64,000 bases of DNA from Sialis fuliginosa (Eukaryota; Arthropoda; Insecta; Megaloptera; Sialidae): NCBI GenBank assembly GCA_961205875.1, contig OY540813.1, positions 17,703,001 through 17,767,000 on the forward strand. Direction: 5' to 3'. Position numbers and translations under genes: made by a program. The notes beneath the pieces were generated by a model, which saw only the letters and a list, made by a program, of their open reading frames with translations, was not told the DNA's origin and did no database searches. Positions 13,366 through 25,765 of the stretch are shown here, piece by piece; the stretch's first letter is position 1, and the number at the start of each line of letters is the position of its first letter.

Positions 13366-15464
13366 GTCTGAATTTTGATAAGATTTTTATACACAACTTT
13401 GTTCACAATGGAATATCACAATCACACCATAGCATTTATGAAATCATTATTGAGGTGATTATTTAGTTTAGTTATCACCATAATAACAATTAGCTTATAT
13501 AGCACCGAATACTCCTTTGACTATAACTTTACTTGAGATTGGTTGCGTTTGACTGAATAAAATATGCCTTTGTGAAAATTTGGTAGATGGTGTTAGAACT
13601 GGGCACTGGTCACGTATTTTTCGGGTCTTACGTGAACATGGGTGATCGTGTATCAAAGTAAAACAGCCATTCAAATAATAAAAAATAATTTAAATAATCA
13701 ATATGCTTGTTCGTAATATTTTTTTCCATAGCCACACATGATTGGGCATTAGTAATACAAATTTTAGGAATGTTTAACAACAAATATACTTTTAATATCA
13801 ATCAATAGCAAATTGTCCTACTGTATTATTTCATTGTGAACATAGCTCCAAGTAAAAATTTAATTATAAAAATCAAGGATGTGAACACCGGTTCAAATTT
13901 GTTCAGTTTGCATCCTTGAAAGTATATAATGAATTAATAAGACACGTACAAAGTGCCATTATATTAAGAAAAAAGTGAATTTTTATTAAATTATCAGACA
14001 TATACACTATTTGTAATTTTTATGACTTTTATATAAATCATACATTTTATTAAAGATAATATTATAATATTAAAAATCTCAATACGAATATATTTATGTA
14101 ATTTGATATAAAATTAGATTTGCATCATGCCAATGATATATATTAGTTAATGCACAAATCTTGTCTTATAAAAATGAGCAATGGTTTTATTTACAAAATA
14201 TTTTTATGATTATTTTTTTTTTTTTAAATAATAAAATTTGATATATATTATTTAAATATAATATGCAATAAGTATACCAAAATTTGGTAAAGACTGATCA
14301 AAATTTAGAATTTGTACTAATATCTAGTATTATAGAGTTTGATCTAATAGGTGAGCGAGTTACCTAATCTAACTCACTTAGAAATGACACTAATTTTTTT
14401 TTATTAAATTTCTTAAATATTTTTCTGATAAAAAACATATATTATATACATATTTTTTTTATTTTTTAAATTCAATAGTTTTTATGCTAAAAAATATTTT
14501 ATTTGATTTTTTTCTCGGAAACTAATTGTTCAATCAGAATAAATAACTTGATTTTTTTCATTTTGTTTATTACTGTTATGTGAAACTATTAGTTCGCCCA
14601 TCGTATACTGTCAAACGAATGCTGTAGCCAGTCGTGATGTCAATTTACTGATAATAATTGTACATCATAGAGCTAATCTAAAATCTCAAGCAAATTCATA
14701 ATGATTTGACATATTTCAGATAGCATTTGCTTAATTAAGAGCAAATTCTTTATAATACCAGACATGAATGATTAAGAGAAAATTATAAACCAAGCTCATA
14801 ATTTTTTGCTATAAGTAGATATTTAAATATATTTTCTTTAGATATTGATAAAATGCTTTATTTATAAAGAAATTTATATTTTTTAATGTATTGTAGAATA
14901 TTATTAGGTATTATTTTACGTAGTAAAAGTTAATTTGAAAATAAAAAAATGTTATTATTACACGCATACAGAATAAGTTTTCTGTAAATGTACTATATAA
15001 ATTTATATTATTTTTATAATTCAATGTAGGTGTATTATAATTTCATTCCATTATATTAAATGATTTTTTTTATAATTGATGTTTTATTTGTTTCAATATC
15101 ATAATGAACATACTTGTTCAAATCTAATAAATGGTTAAAAACATAATTATATGTTAACTGCTTAAGTCACCTTTCTTACAGAAAAAAAATATAAACGTAT
15201 TTTTTTATTAAAATTATTTAACATTTTTTATTAAAAAAATATTTTTTGTAATAATAGACAAGGGTTGCCAGGTCTGCTTCAAATTAGTTAATAATTTAAA
15301 AAAAAAACAAATTCAAATGAACTATTTTTACAAACAACTTATTAAATACATAAAAAAAATTATCATTTAAGCTTATATTTATTTCAAACTTTTATTGCAT
15401 TATCACATACAAAGTGTTATATTATTTCATAAATAATACAGTCTCAAAAAAGAATGTTCTTCAT
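13366..15464. other. Intergenic AT-rich DNA between convergent caspase and OST3/6 genes
   Basis: Two kilobases with no protein-like frame. A 9-bp inverted pair (TCAAGGATG / CATCCTTGA) lies near 13873-13919. The 3' ends of both converging genes must fall here; several AATAAA-type signals are present. Confidence 0.45.
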
Positions 15465-17048
15465 TTATTTGAATAAAAAGCTGAAAAAAAAATTCATTAT
15501 GAAAATAAATACACCATTTAAACATTAATATAAGTACCTGTAAGGATATCCTTGTGCTTTTGACCTAAACACAGAAAGTATAAGCGAAAAGAAAACTACA
15601 ACTAACACCAGTCCTATAATGGCAAAGATCTTTCTTTTACGTATATCGGTTTTACGCTGTGCAGCTTCTGTCATTAGAATCATTCCCAGTACAATTGCAG
15701 CATCTGTGTTATGTTAAGGATATAAATAATATATAGAATAATCACAAATACTATTTTTCTTAATAATACATAAAAGCAGGATGCCGGATCTAACCTGAAA
15801 TAAATATAAGAATATATCATTGTAAAGCTTCTGAAAAGATTTATGGTAAAAACCTTCAGATATCGATTATACCAATAATACTCATATATTTACTGTGGCA
15901 TCCTCCTTTATATGCATATGTATGTTTTTTAAGTCATACTATCATTAATGTTTGAATCAGCCAATATTAAAAGGATACTAAGAACTAAAACTATATATGT
16001 TTCAAGAACAAATTGTCCTTGTGAAGATCCATGAATGTAAGCAACACCACCATTTGCAGTTTTATGTATAAACGGCGGGCCCCGGATGTGATTCCACATT
16101 TGACCAGATACCATGATAAAACAGAAAAATACTGCACCAACGCTCCATACATTTTTATTGTAAATGAAATCTAGATTATTGCGTCGCATGTACAAGAATC
16201 CACTGACCATTGCTAAGAGCACAATCAGAGCAAATGTTCCTGAATAATTAGGTGGACGGAATACACGAATCTGTAAATAAATAAAAATGTTTTTTAATGT
16301 ACGTTCTATCAAATATCCTGATTTTTTTTCATTTTCTCAAATAATAACAAAATATACTATTAGCAATAAGATAATGTTATAATGTATAATATAAATTACT
16401 TTATACCTGAATATCTGTTCGTTCTCCAATCCATTTCGCTATACCTTCTGCTGCAAACCCTACACGCTGTATATCTAAAGTATCTACATTCTTCTTTGGT
16501 TTTCCTTTTGGTGGAAAATGCATGAACACTGGTGCAGTATTAAGTCTTAACTATAATATTAATGAATTTAGTCAAAAGATGTTTGATAGTAATCACTAAA
16601 TAAAAGTAATAAATACCATTTGGAATACGTCAGAACCTTCGTCAAAATCTACCATTACAAAAAACAATTTATTTGAATACATTTGTGAAAATCGGTATGA
16701 ATTTGCAACTATAGTAAATTCATCACTAGCATGTCGACAAATCATGCATTGCCTTGTCGGTGCCATAGCAGTAAACATCACGACAACTGAATAGTTTCTA
16801 GGACTTGCTTTCACAAAATCTCTAAATTTGTTACCATTGAAACGTAAAACTGACTTTTTAAGATTCATATCTGTAAGTTGTTGAACTCTCTCAGCCATTG
16901 TCATTCCCTAAAATATGCAATATATTACAATTTGAGAAAGATATTTTAAAATAAGTAAATAAATTTTTACATTTCTGGGCTTGGTTTGAGATTGTGAATT
17001 TTGAAAGAATACTATAAATAATATAAATATTCCGAGAAAAATCTTCAT
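15465..17048 (-). CDS. Oligosaccharyltransferase OST3/OST6 subunit (MAGT1/TUSC3)
   Basis: This subunit of the STT3B-type oligosaccharyltransferase aids N-glycosylation of cysteine-rich sites in the ER. Six exons: 16971-17048, 16617-16907, 16407-16550, 15979-16270, 15538-15703, 15465-15480, giving 328 residues (family about 330-350). A hydrophobic signal peptide opens the protein. A thioredoxin-like luminal domain carries the CMIC redox motif at residues 80-83. Four transmembrane segments follow, with the conserved [16 protein letters not shown] and [12 protein letters not shown] stretches. The final exon is 16 nt and gives the C-terminus YPYSFLFK: after a TTTCAG acceptor at 15481 it reads C-TTT-TTA-TTC-AAA-TAA. 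The fourth intron donor (A|GTATCC) is needed to reach the VLNAAI continuation; without it the frame runs into a stop. Confidence 0.95.
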
Positions 17049-17729
17049 TTTAATTCCACTTAACATATTTTTAACTATTTACTATGCTGCGTTCTGTATT
17101 AAAGACTATATTATCAAAATTAACCAAAAATTATTTGATGTGACACCGCAACATCGCCGATGTCCATTTATTTCCTCTATGGAAAAAAAGCCACGTAATT
17201 TGTGATGCGAACCATAGACAATGCGAACTATTTCTTCATTTTGTTTTATCTATACTTTTAATTGTTAGAAATTTGAATTCTTGAAAAAAATTATATATTG
17301 TGTATTAATTAATATTAATTATGTATATTACTTTTTTATTCTGTGATATTGATTATCGTATGAAAAAACTAAAGTTAAATAATTTATTATTTTTATATTA
17401 TATTTCAATTAACTTTATAAAATATAGCAGTCAAACTAAAAAATTAAATAACCGAAATTTGTAATCAAATGTTTTATTAATATTTAATCAAACTTTTGTA
17501 ATTACTTAGATACTTCCTGTTAAAAATTCATGCCGCAATTATAATAACGATCATTAATTATGAATATATTTATTTCATTTAATGAGTAACTAACTTTTAC
17601 AACATTAATAATTTAAAAGTTATCGGTGTTCAAAAAAAATGATGAAAATTTTATTCAGTTTTTCTTTATTACTTGATCAAAGGTATACTTAGGCACTTTA
17701 ATTAACTATTCAAATTTTGGGAATTTGAC
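17049..17729. promoter_or_regulatory. Divergent upstream region of OST3/6 and odorant receptor
   Basis: About 680 AT-rich bases separate the two start codons. It must hold both 5' regions; I recognise no specific motif. Confidence 0.3.
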
Positions 17730-20700
17730 ATGTCGAATCAAAAAGAATGGATGGGTATAAATATACGACAGGTTGCTTTCATTGGTCTTTGGCCAACTGG
17801 AAAAATTGCAACTCTTAAATCTTCAATCGCCTTGTTGTTTTTTGCATTACAAATAATTGGAACGATCTTAGAACTCATATTTAATGATCACAGTCTAAAA
17901 GCTAAATGTGAAATTATATCTGGAATGATGGCACCGTTTGTTGGAATTTACATTTTGATATTATTTGTATTAAGAAATGATCGCGCAGTTGCTTTAGTAA
18001 ACAAGATAAGATATTCCTTTCGATACACGGAAATTTCGATTCAAACTGAAAAAGAAAATATTATACTCGTTAAAAATTACACTTTTTTAAATGTAATAAT
18101 TATCGGAATGTTTCTGATTTTTCCGTTTTTGAATTACTTCTCGACTGGAAAAGTATCGTTATTTTATAAAATCTGGACACCATATGACTTGAGCAACACA
18201 TACTTAAATATGATTACAATTTTTACACAAGATTTAATGAGTATGTTTTTGGGATCTATAGTGATCTCTGTAGCTTGTTTCTTCGCAAGTCTTATTCAAC
18301 ATCTTTGTGGTCAAATCAAAATTCTGCACTACGAGCTTAAAAATATTATGAATTATACAGATCCAGTAATAATCCAATCGAAATTAAAAGAATGTATGGA
18401 GCTTCATCATGTGATTATAGAGTGAGTATAATAAATTATTAGAAAAATATATGCCATTGGAGTCACGAGACTTTCTTATACGTAATCCTGACAGTGAACA
18501 GTGCACGTGATACTTAATAATTTAAAAAAAAATCGAAAAAATGAACAACATAAATTAGATACCTATTCAGATAACCTACAATTTTTAACTTAACCGTTTT
18601 TCTCAATTTTCACTGTTTCAAATTAATTCGAAAAATTCAAAAATCGACGTAGGTAAACATCCCTATCCGGTTGAAAGATCGTTTTCAAAAATTGGACGTT
18701 TTCTTCCCAGACAAAAATTAATCTTAAATGTAAAATTTCATCCTTCTACGATTTGTCGTATTTGAGTTACAGCGCTTACAGACCGACAAACAGACAGACA
18801 GACATCATGGTGAAAATAGTCAGAATGGATTCAGGGAAGGTCAAAATGGATAATTCTTTCAAAATCCGGATTTCGAAAAAAATCGGTTTAACAATGAACA
18901 CGACACTCTGGCGTTAGGACCTAGAGGGGCGGTATTTTTTTTTTATAAATAAATTACCTTAGGCAGTTTTTAATTTTTCGTATATTATGTTCAATTATTA
19001 ATAATCATAAAAATCTTGTGTTTTATGTCATTTTCATAAAATTTTTTCCTGAACATGTAAAATGATGCCCTCTAATAAAAGATGTACTTTGTTGAAAAAA
19101 TAATTTTTCAGAGAGGGCGCTAAGAAGCTAAAGCATTGTAAAAAAATATTTTGTTTATACCAAGGCATGTGGTACGTCAAAATTAAAAAAAAATGTAAAT
19201 CAAAACCTGTGGGGTATCAAAATGTAGATCTCAATTAGTAGAATATGATTATATATTTTTTTTATTTTCTAACTCAAAAATGGCGCCGGTAGGGGGCTAA
19301 AAGCAGTATTTTATTTTGTCCCCTCCCCTCTAGCTTGGTAACTACTGGTTCAAAAAATCTGAAATAAAAATTGGTAACGAGGCTTTGGTGAGAGTCAACA
19401 ATGTCATTTAAAATTTTGAAGAAATAGAGAGGGGCGTCACATAATTTTTTTTCATATATAGGCATGTGGGGTGTCAAAATGTAGATCTCAATTAGTAGAA
19501 TATGACTCTATTTTTTTTTCTAATTAAAAATGCACCTGTGGCTCCAAACAGTCGACGTAGTATACGTACTTCGGAACCCTTATGGCATACACCTGTGTAT
19601 GTCTTATATAGTACCTACCTATCTATTACAAATTGAATATTTTTTGCAATACTTATAATTTTTGGATGTCGGTGGGGGGGGGGGGGGGTAAAGCTTACGA
19701 CGGCTTTAGCTATTTCACTTGCTACACCACATTAACGCCGGACTTTATATTGAAATAATATTCAATGTTTTTTTTTTTTTTTTAGTTATACGAATAATAT
19801 TCAAAAACTTTATGGAACAATTTTTGCAGCACATAATATATTAATGGCAATTAATATGAGTATTATTCTATTTCGTGTATCACTGGTAAGTAAGAAATAT
19901 AAAATTCTGCTTCTTAATAAAATTAATGATTTTGCAATTTCAGATTACAATCGATGAAAATATTTCAATGGTGATTGCATTGATAGCCCAAGTAGCGACA
20001 GCTTGTTTTGAAATATTGCTGATTTGTTATTATGCACAGAAACTCACAGATAATGTATGTTTATTAATCATTAACAATATTTCAGTGGCGCGTTTATATA
20101 CACAATGGGATTTTCGAAGTTTCGACTAGGGATACACGCTCGCGCCGAGACGATTGAAATTGATTTTAATTCGATCCGAATTAAATTTTCATGGTTGAAA
20201 ATACCTAAATTCATGGCTTTATAAACTTTAAAAAATGTATAACAAATAAAGGAGTAGAGTTACAATTATGAGTGTAAGGATTTTTTTTATGCGGAAGGTC
20301 TAAAGATGATACAAAAAAAATTGATTTTAAGAAACATTTTTTTACTTTTGTAAGGCATTTTTGTGATTTAAAAAAATATCGGACCAAGGTACCAACTGAC
20401 ACCTTGCATTTTTAAGTTCTTTAAGGTCTCGGGTATACGAATCTGAACATAGGTAGTTGCCGGTTGTCATATTATTTCTATTCACTTCCTTCTAATCGAA
20501 CTTATCAAGCTCACTTAGGGCATTTTTCCACACACAAAAACGGTACCGGTGCCCTGGCGGCATCGGTTGCAATGTAATCAAATCAGAACTTTCCCACGTA
20601 GACCTGCCCGGCTAATTTGCCGGTAACAGCATCGGCACCGTCAAATGCTGCTAGCGTTGAACTTGACAATCGGATAATTACCTTACAGTCAACAGAGACA

Positions 20701-23518
20701 GAGGATGTACCCAATACTGCCTTTTTTATATTTACGATTTATATACTTCATTCTGAGGTATAATCAGTGGCGTATTTACGTTAAGTGCCGCCCTGGGCCA
20801 AAAAAAAAATACCGCCCTGGGTAAAAAATAATTGCCGTTTTGGGCAAAAAAATTGTCGCCCTGGTAAAAAAAATTACCGCCCTGGTAAAAAAAATTGCCG
20901 CCCCTGTACCAAGGGAAAATATAATATATTTTTAACAGTCAAAATTCCTATATGAACTGAAAAGTGAGAAGTTTATATAAATAATGGAAAATACTGATGA
21001 CCTTTTTTTTTTTAGTCTTGTTACTCATTTTTTGTTTAAATATGCTAAAAATTCTACCGCCCTAGGCCATGGCCCCCATAGCCCCATGGTAAATACGCCT
21101 CTGGGTATAATAACCCAATTAAGAAAGTAACGCTTGTTGAGCATTGCAGACACTGCACCGGCACTGAGAATGCCGGTGTGTGGAAAAAGAGCCAGTGCCG
21201 GTGTAGTTGAGTTCTAGCTGTCGTGATAGAAACATGTCTGTATTTCTCAACAAGCGTTACCTTCTTGGATTATTATATCTCAGAAGGAAGTATATAAATC
21301 GCAAATATAAAAAGGCAGTATTGTGTACATTCCTAGTTGACTGTAAGCTGTAAGGTACTTACAATTAGAAGGAAGTTTATATGTATACACTATTCGCGAA
21401 ACTTAGTGCAGATGTTAACTACATTCGCATGAGTACCGATATTTTTGATTCCCTAACCGAAAAACAAAATATCAAGCATCAAAATACCATTATGAGAGTA
21501 TATGTTAAGCCCGGAATCCGATTGTTGAGTTCAATATCGGAAGCATTGTTATTTTAAAAGAATAGTATGAATCAAATGAAATAAAATACAATGAATACAA
21601 ACTTTATTCTTTTTAAATGAAATATGTAGGTACATCCTTAATATATGTATATGTATAAAGCTCAACGTCTCTCTGTCTGTCCGTTAGTTACCTTATCACT
21701 CGAGAACCACTTATCCGATTTACGTGTTTTTTTTTAATTCATAGGTACGTTCTCTGACCAGGTTATGGGGCTATATTTTTTTACGTTAGGTAACATAACA
21801 ACTAAGCAGTGACGATAATAGTAAATCAAGTCGGAAAAAATTTTGCCGTCGGCGCGCTGTTTTGTAATACGCTGCCTAAACCGTTCAATATAGAACAAAA
21901 TAATGTATTAAAGAACTGTGTAGAACCAAAAGTTCTACAATAAAGTCCGCGACGCGATATGTCTAACTTTTATATTTAAGCCACAATGACTGCTTTTATG
22001 TTACAAAGAAAACATGAAATATTTGGGTTCTGTTTACATGGACTTATGACCTGCAAAACATTAATCCTTATCAAAATAAATGATTTCATCGTCATAAGTA
22101 CTTAATGTAGATATAATTTGCCATTTACAGCATCCAATTTGGTCGTATAGTTTAGAAAATATCGAAATATACATATTGGAACATATTATTCGCGCGATTG
22201 TGACCGTGCGCGGGGAGCGGCGAAATGGGCGAAATAAAGTGCCAACACGCTGGGCTGAACAGGCCGGTCAGGCCGGTATTCTATTGATTTTTAATTGTTT
22301 ATTTTGTTTTCAATAATTAACTTTTAAATTTAAATAGAACAAAAATTATTTTTACTTTTTGTTCTGATTCGTTTTTGTTAGGTAGGTAATTTAAGTGTTA
22401 TTTGGTTTTTATTACATTAATAACTAATCGTGTTTGTAATTAATTCAACTATATATTTTTTAAATCCTAAACAATAATTCCGTAGTCCACGCGAGCGAAG
22501 CCGCGTGGGCCCAGCTAGTTAGAAATAAAATTGATTATAACGTTATCGTCTGTGTACCTAATTCTAATATCTCGTAACCCACAGTAAAAGTTATTGTGGT
22601 TAAAAGGTACTTATTAGAATTACATCAATGTTATGATTTTACATTAATATACTTTTTATATTTAATCGCTCCTACAATTTTGTCGCAATTCTGTGGAGTA
22701 ACTACAGGGTAGCTGGACTGGCAAATAGCTAGGAGCCCCAGGTCCCAGGGTGCCCCGCGACAAGCATCCAGTACAGGGGTTATTTTACTGTGTAGTTGTA
22801 GCTTGTTTCTGCAGTTCCAAAAATGAAAACTGCAGTTGTAAAAGCTAATTTGTGTAGCTGAAAATTTGCTAGAAAAATGAAAAATATAAAAAAGTGTAAG
22901 TGTAGAGCAAAAAAAGGTCATTATAATTTGGAAGAGAGAAATATACAGTGTAGACTGTAGAGCAAAAAATATATTTGCAGTTGAAAAATCTTCTTAAAAT
23001 AACTCCTCATCCAGTAACCATTATTATTTTTGGGCATCACCTAATCCGTCGTCTTTTTTTGGTCACCACCTTCTGAGTATTTTTTAGAGGAGCCTTACCT
23101 TAAAAAATTTGCCAAGGGTTCTAAATTTGTACTGTTCAAATTCAATACATTACATTAATCTAAAAAATTTGTGATATATTGGATATATGGCTGCGTTATA
23201 CCTATATATCTCATAATTAAAATCATAAATGTATTTTTTTATAGAGTTTACTTATAGCTGAAGTATTATATGGAATTGAATGGTACAACTGCTCTATAGA
23301 TCTACAGAAAAATCTCTACTTTATGATAATGAGATCTCAAAAAGAATTAAAGTTGACTGCTTTTTCTTATGCCATTAATTTAAGAATGAGTACGGCGGTA
23401 TGTATCAATATAGAAAAATCATTGTATGTATATCCTTTTCCTAAATTCAATTTGTTTTTTGTTTCAGGTTTTCAGTACTACTTATTCATATTTCACAATG
23501 CTTTTGAATTTTAAGTAA
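17730..23518 (+). CDS. Insect odorant receptor (7tm_6 family)
   Basis: A ligand-binding odorant receptor that would pair with ORCO in sensory neurons. Five exons: 17730-18421, 19786-19885, 19944-20054, 23245-23397, 23468-23518, giving 368 residues, slightly short of the usual 380-400 but with both ends present. Hydrophobic segments are seen near residues 30-47, 66-80, 120-135, 170-195, 250-270 and 280-300. The C-terminal SYFTMLLNFK resembles the family's conserved last helix (S-Y-x-x-x-x-L). Residues around YNCSIDLQKNLYFMIMRSQKELKLTA also match the family's intracellular region before helix 7. Its introns of about 1.4 and 3.2 kb are filled with repeats, including Helitron copy 2. The specific receptor lineage was not identified. 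The start at ATG 17730 opens MSNQKEWMGINIRQVAFIGLWP, typical of hymenopteran-like receptors. Confidence 0.88.
18600..18950. repeat. Repeat relic in odorant-receptor intron 1
   Basis: Around 18784-18800 is an ACAGACAGACAGAC run followed by a segment typical of high-copy insect repeats (CATCATGG, then an AAATCGG-like line). Its boundaries are not resolved. It has no coding capacity. Confidence 0.3.
19130..19560. repeat. Dispersed repeat with about 250-bp periodicity, copy 2
   Basis: The anchor CAAAATGTAGATCTCAATTA is found at about 19218 and 19475, with a degenerate third copy near 19172. Each is followed by the poly-T and CTAACTCAAAAATGGCGCC-like stretch seen at 2920-3240, in the same order. 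Confidence 0.6.
19671..19688 (+). repeat. Poly-G tract
   Basis: An almost pure run of at least 15 G residues ends about 95 bases upstream of the poly-T and AG acceptor of the second odorant-receptor exon. It is conspicuous in DNA this AT-rich. Confidence 0.8.
20484..21376. mobile_element. Foldback element in odorant-receptor intron 3, interrupted by a MITE
   Basis: The left arm (20680-20764 continued at 21112-21141) and the right arm (21246-21356) are inverted and closely matching over about 115 bases once the internal insertion is removed. Short outer arms (ACTTCCTTCTAAT at 20484-20496 and its inverse at 21364-21376) enclose the whole. A further inverted pair, TTTTTCCACACAC near 20523 and GTGTGTGGAAAAA near 21177, suggests another element or an outer terminal repeat. 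The left side carries about 170 extra bases (20500-20679) absent from the right. No transposase is seen. Confidence 0.65.
20765..21103. mobile_element. hAT-like MITE with 8-bp target duplication
   Basis: The ends are CAGTGGCGTATTTAC and its inverse (14 of 15 matching). They are flanked on both sides by GGTATAAT (20757-20764 and 21104-21111), an 8-bp duplication as made by hAT transposases. It interrupts the left arm of the foldback element. Inside, at about 20788-20905, a 22-25-bp unit built on CCGCCCTGG plus a run of A repeats about five times. It has no coding capacity. Confidence 0.8.
21635..22518 (+). mobile_element. Non-autonomous Helitron, copy 2
   Basis: Same TC start after A, same CTAG end before T and same 3' hairpin as copy 1 at 169-1051; 884 against 883 bases. 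The two differ mainly by the number of GTCT repeats near the 5' end and by small changes at 22216-22295. It lies in the last long intron of the odorant receptor, in the same orientation. Confidence 0.8.
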
Positions 23519-23894
23519 TTATTTGTAGTATAATAATGTTAATAAATTAATATACCTACCTAGTTACTAATAATTATGACTTATTTATCCATTATTCTTG
23601 TAATTTTTTTATTCTACAACAAAAATGTAAGTATTGCATATTGAATTTGCGCGTACGATATTTATTACAACCATTACATTACAACTGATAACAATTAAAT
23701 AGCACAACGCATGATTACAATAAATTATCAATTTTACTAATTTTACAATCCATTACAACAATTACAACAATAGAGAAAATTGCGATTACATAGCCCTCTG
23801 GTGTTAACATCAAACATTTAATGACATATTATATTTCATGTAGATAGTGGCATTACTGATATTGTCGTCATTTAATAATAGTCGGCGTTAAAAA

Positions 23895-25385
23895 ATGATT
23901 AAAATACAAATAAAATCTTATTTAATTTATTTACTCTTAGTATTAGATATATTTTTAAATTGTCAGTTAGTGGAAGGTAATTTTGGTTTATTTATATTTG
24001 TACTTTCTTTTATATTTAATTTGATAAATTATTAATATTGAACTAACCTCAACTTATTTGAAATGTTGTGGCTGTTTATTATTGGTTGAATATAATGTAG
24101 CGTGGCGAAATATTTTTTTTAATTTCTGTAAAGCTTTTTAATATTGAATAAATATATTTTTTACTGTCAACATAAAATTTCAGGTATACGGCAACAATAT
24201 GTATCTTGTGGTTCAGTTTTAAAATTACTCAACACGGATTATAAAATACGTTTGCATTCACATGATGTTAAATATGGCACAGGTAGTGGTCAACAGTCTG
24301 TAACAGGAACCGAAACCCAAGAAGACGTTAACAGTTTATGGCTGGTTAAAGCAGAAACTGGAAAATATTGTAACAGAGGGTAATACAAAAAATATTTAAT
24401 ATTACATATAAAACACATTATAACTTTATTTATTTTTAGGGAACCAATAAAATGTGGTTCGATAATAAGACTTGAACATTTAGCAACACATAAGAACTTA
24501 CATTCACATAGATTCCAATCACCTTTATCTGGTGGACAAGAAGTTTCATGTTATGGAGATGACAACGGTGAAGGTGATACAGGAGATCATTGGGCTTTGA
24601 TGTGTACAGATGACAGTTGGCGACGTGATTCAAGTGTTGTTTTAAAACACGTTGACACAGACATGTATGTCATTAATTTATTATATTCCTAAAAATGTGG
24701 ACTTGATTTATACTATATTAACCCCCTTTCATCTCAATAGATTATGTAACAAAGAACAATTAATGTGTATATTATTAGAGCATCAACTCTATTCTGAATA
24801 ACTGTATACATATTTTTTTTGTTTTAAAGTGTCCCTATTTATAGGATAGGTGTTTTGTTTCCACTTATTTGTAAGGAGTGTTATGGCAATTAATAGCTTG
24901 TTCTACAGGGATTCCGAATATATATAACACATTGGGATTACTAAAATGAATGAATACTTTAAATAATAATATATTATTTTCACATGTTTCTAGCTCCTAA
25001 AAATTTGACCCTTTAAACTCCAACGTATTGATTTATTATACTGGATAGGATAATGATAACAATTACCCCCCAATTGCCTATCACAATCATGTACCATAAA
25101 ATTGCACCTGCAACATACATCTGTCAAAAACTATTGTTTCTAGTAAATGTATAATTGTGATACCTACATTCCCACAATTTTGTAGTAAGCGTATAATTTT
25201 AATGTACTGGTTTTAGGTTTTTATCTGTATCTGGACGGACATTTGGACGACCAATCAATGGACAATTCGAAATTGTTGGAGTGCGGTCATTAAGTGACGC
25301 AGTACATTGGCAGTCTATGGAAGGATTGTTCTTGCATACACCAGAAGTTGATCTACACATGGCACATGAGCACACAGAACTTTAG
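23895..25385 (+). CDS. SDF2: SDF2-like ER protein with MIR domains
   Basis: SDF2/SDF2L1 proteins are luminal ER components that work with BiP and ERdj3. Four exons: 23895-23976, 24184-24379, 24440-24664, 25217-25385, giving 223 residues (human SDF2 211, SDF2L1 221). An N-terminal signal peptide (hydrophobic to about residue 23) is followed by three MIR repeats: VSCGSVLKLLN, CGSIIRLEHLATHKNLHSHRFQSPLSG and RTFGRPINGQFEIVGV. The C-terminus is HTEL, a variant of the KDEL-type retrieval signal, consistent with ER residence. It follows the odorant receptor on the same strand, about 375 bases downstream. AATAAA at 25604-25609 is a plausible polyadenylation signal. Confidence 0.93.
24716..24840. repeat. 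Partial copy of the Tc1/mariner-like MITE
   Basis: This part of SDF2 intron 3 matches the inner-right half of the element at 39062-39382: CATCAACTC, TCTGAATAACT and ATACAT occur in the same order, then GTGTCCC. Only one half is present. Confidence 0.55.
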
Positions 25386-25765
25386 ATAAATTATTTCAAA
25401 TTATTTTTTTTTGTATATTAACGGTTCCAAAAATGACTTTAACATTATTTTATTTAATGCATTCTCTGTGATTGCATTAATAGCAATTGTATTTATATTT
25501 ATATAGAGTGTAGATGGATTTAATTTATATCAGATTTATTTTCTGAATTGTAAATTACAACTACAAAAACATCTTGTATATTTTTTTTAATTTATATGAA
25601 ATCAATAAAATTTCAATCATAATTGTAACTGTTTCTTTTTTACTTTAAAGCCAAATTATGATGATTTAACAAATGCAGATGAAGTATTGCAAATGACATT
25701 TGACTGTGCTATGCCATGTGTACAATACAAATATATTAACTTCATATGGAACTTTTAAAGACTTA
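25386..25765. other. SDF2 3' flank
   Basis: Contains the AATAAA signal at 25604 and then sequence without a recognised gene, up to the left end of the Harbinger-like MITE. Confidence 0.4.

Noticed and set aside
15929..15978. OST3/6 ending in [11 protein letters not shown]
   Set aside because: The expected VLNAAI continuation and two more exons follow if the GTATCC donor is used, giving the full four-helix protein.
20788..20905. Short regular repeats resembling a CRISPR array
   Set aside because: The units are adjacent tandem repeats inside a MITE, with no unique spacers, in a eukaryotic genome.
22631..22921. 96-codon minus-strand frame in an odorant-receptor intron
   Set aside because: Low-complexity composition, no motif, and it lies in repeat-rich intron sequence just right of Helitron copy 2.
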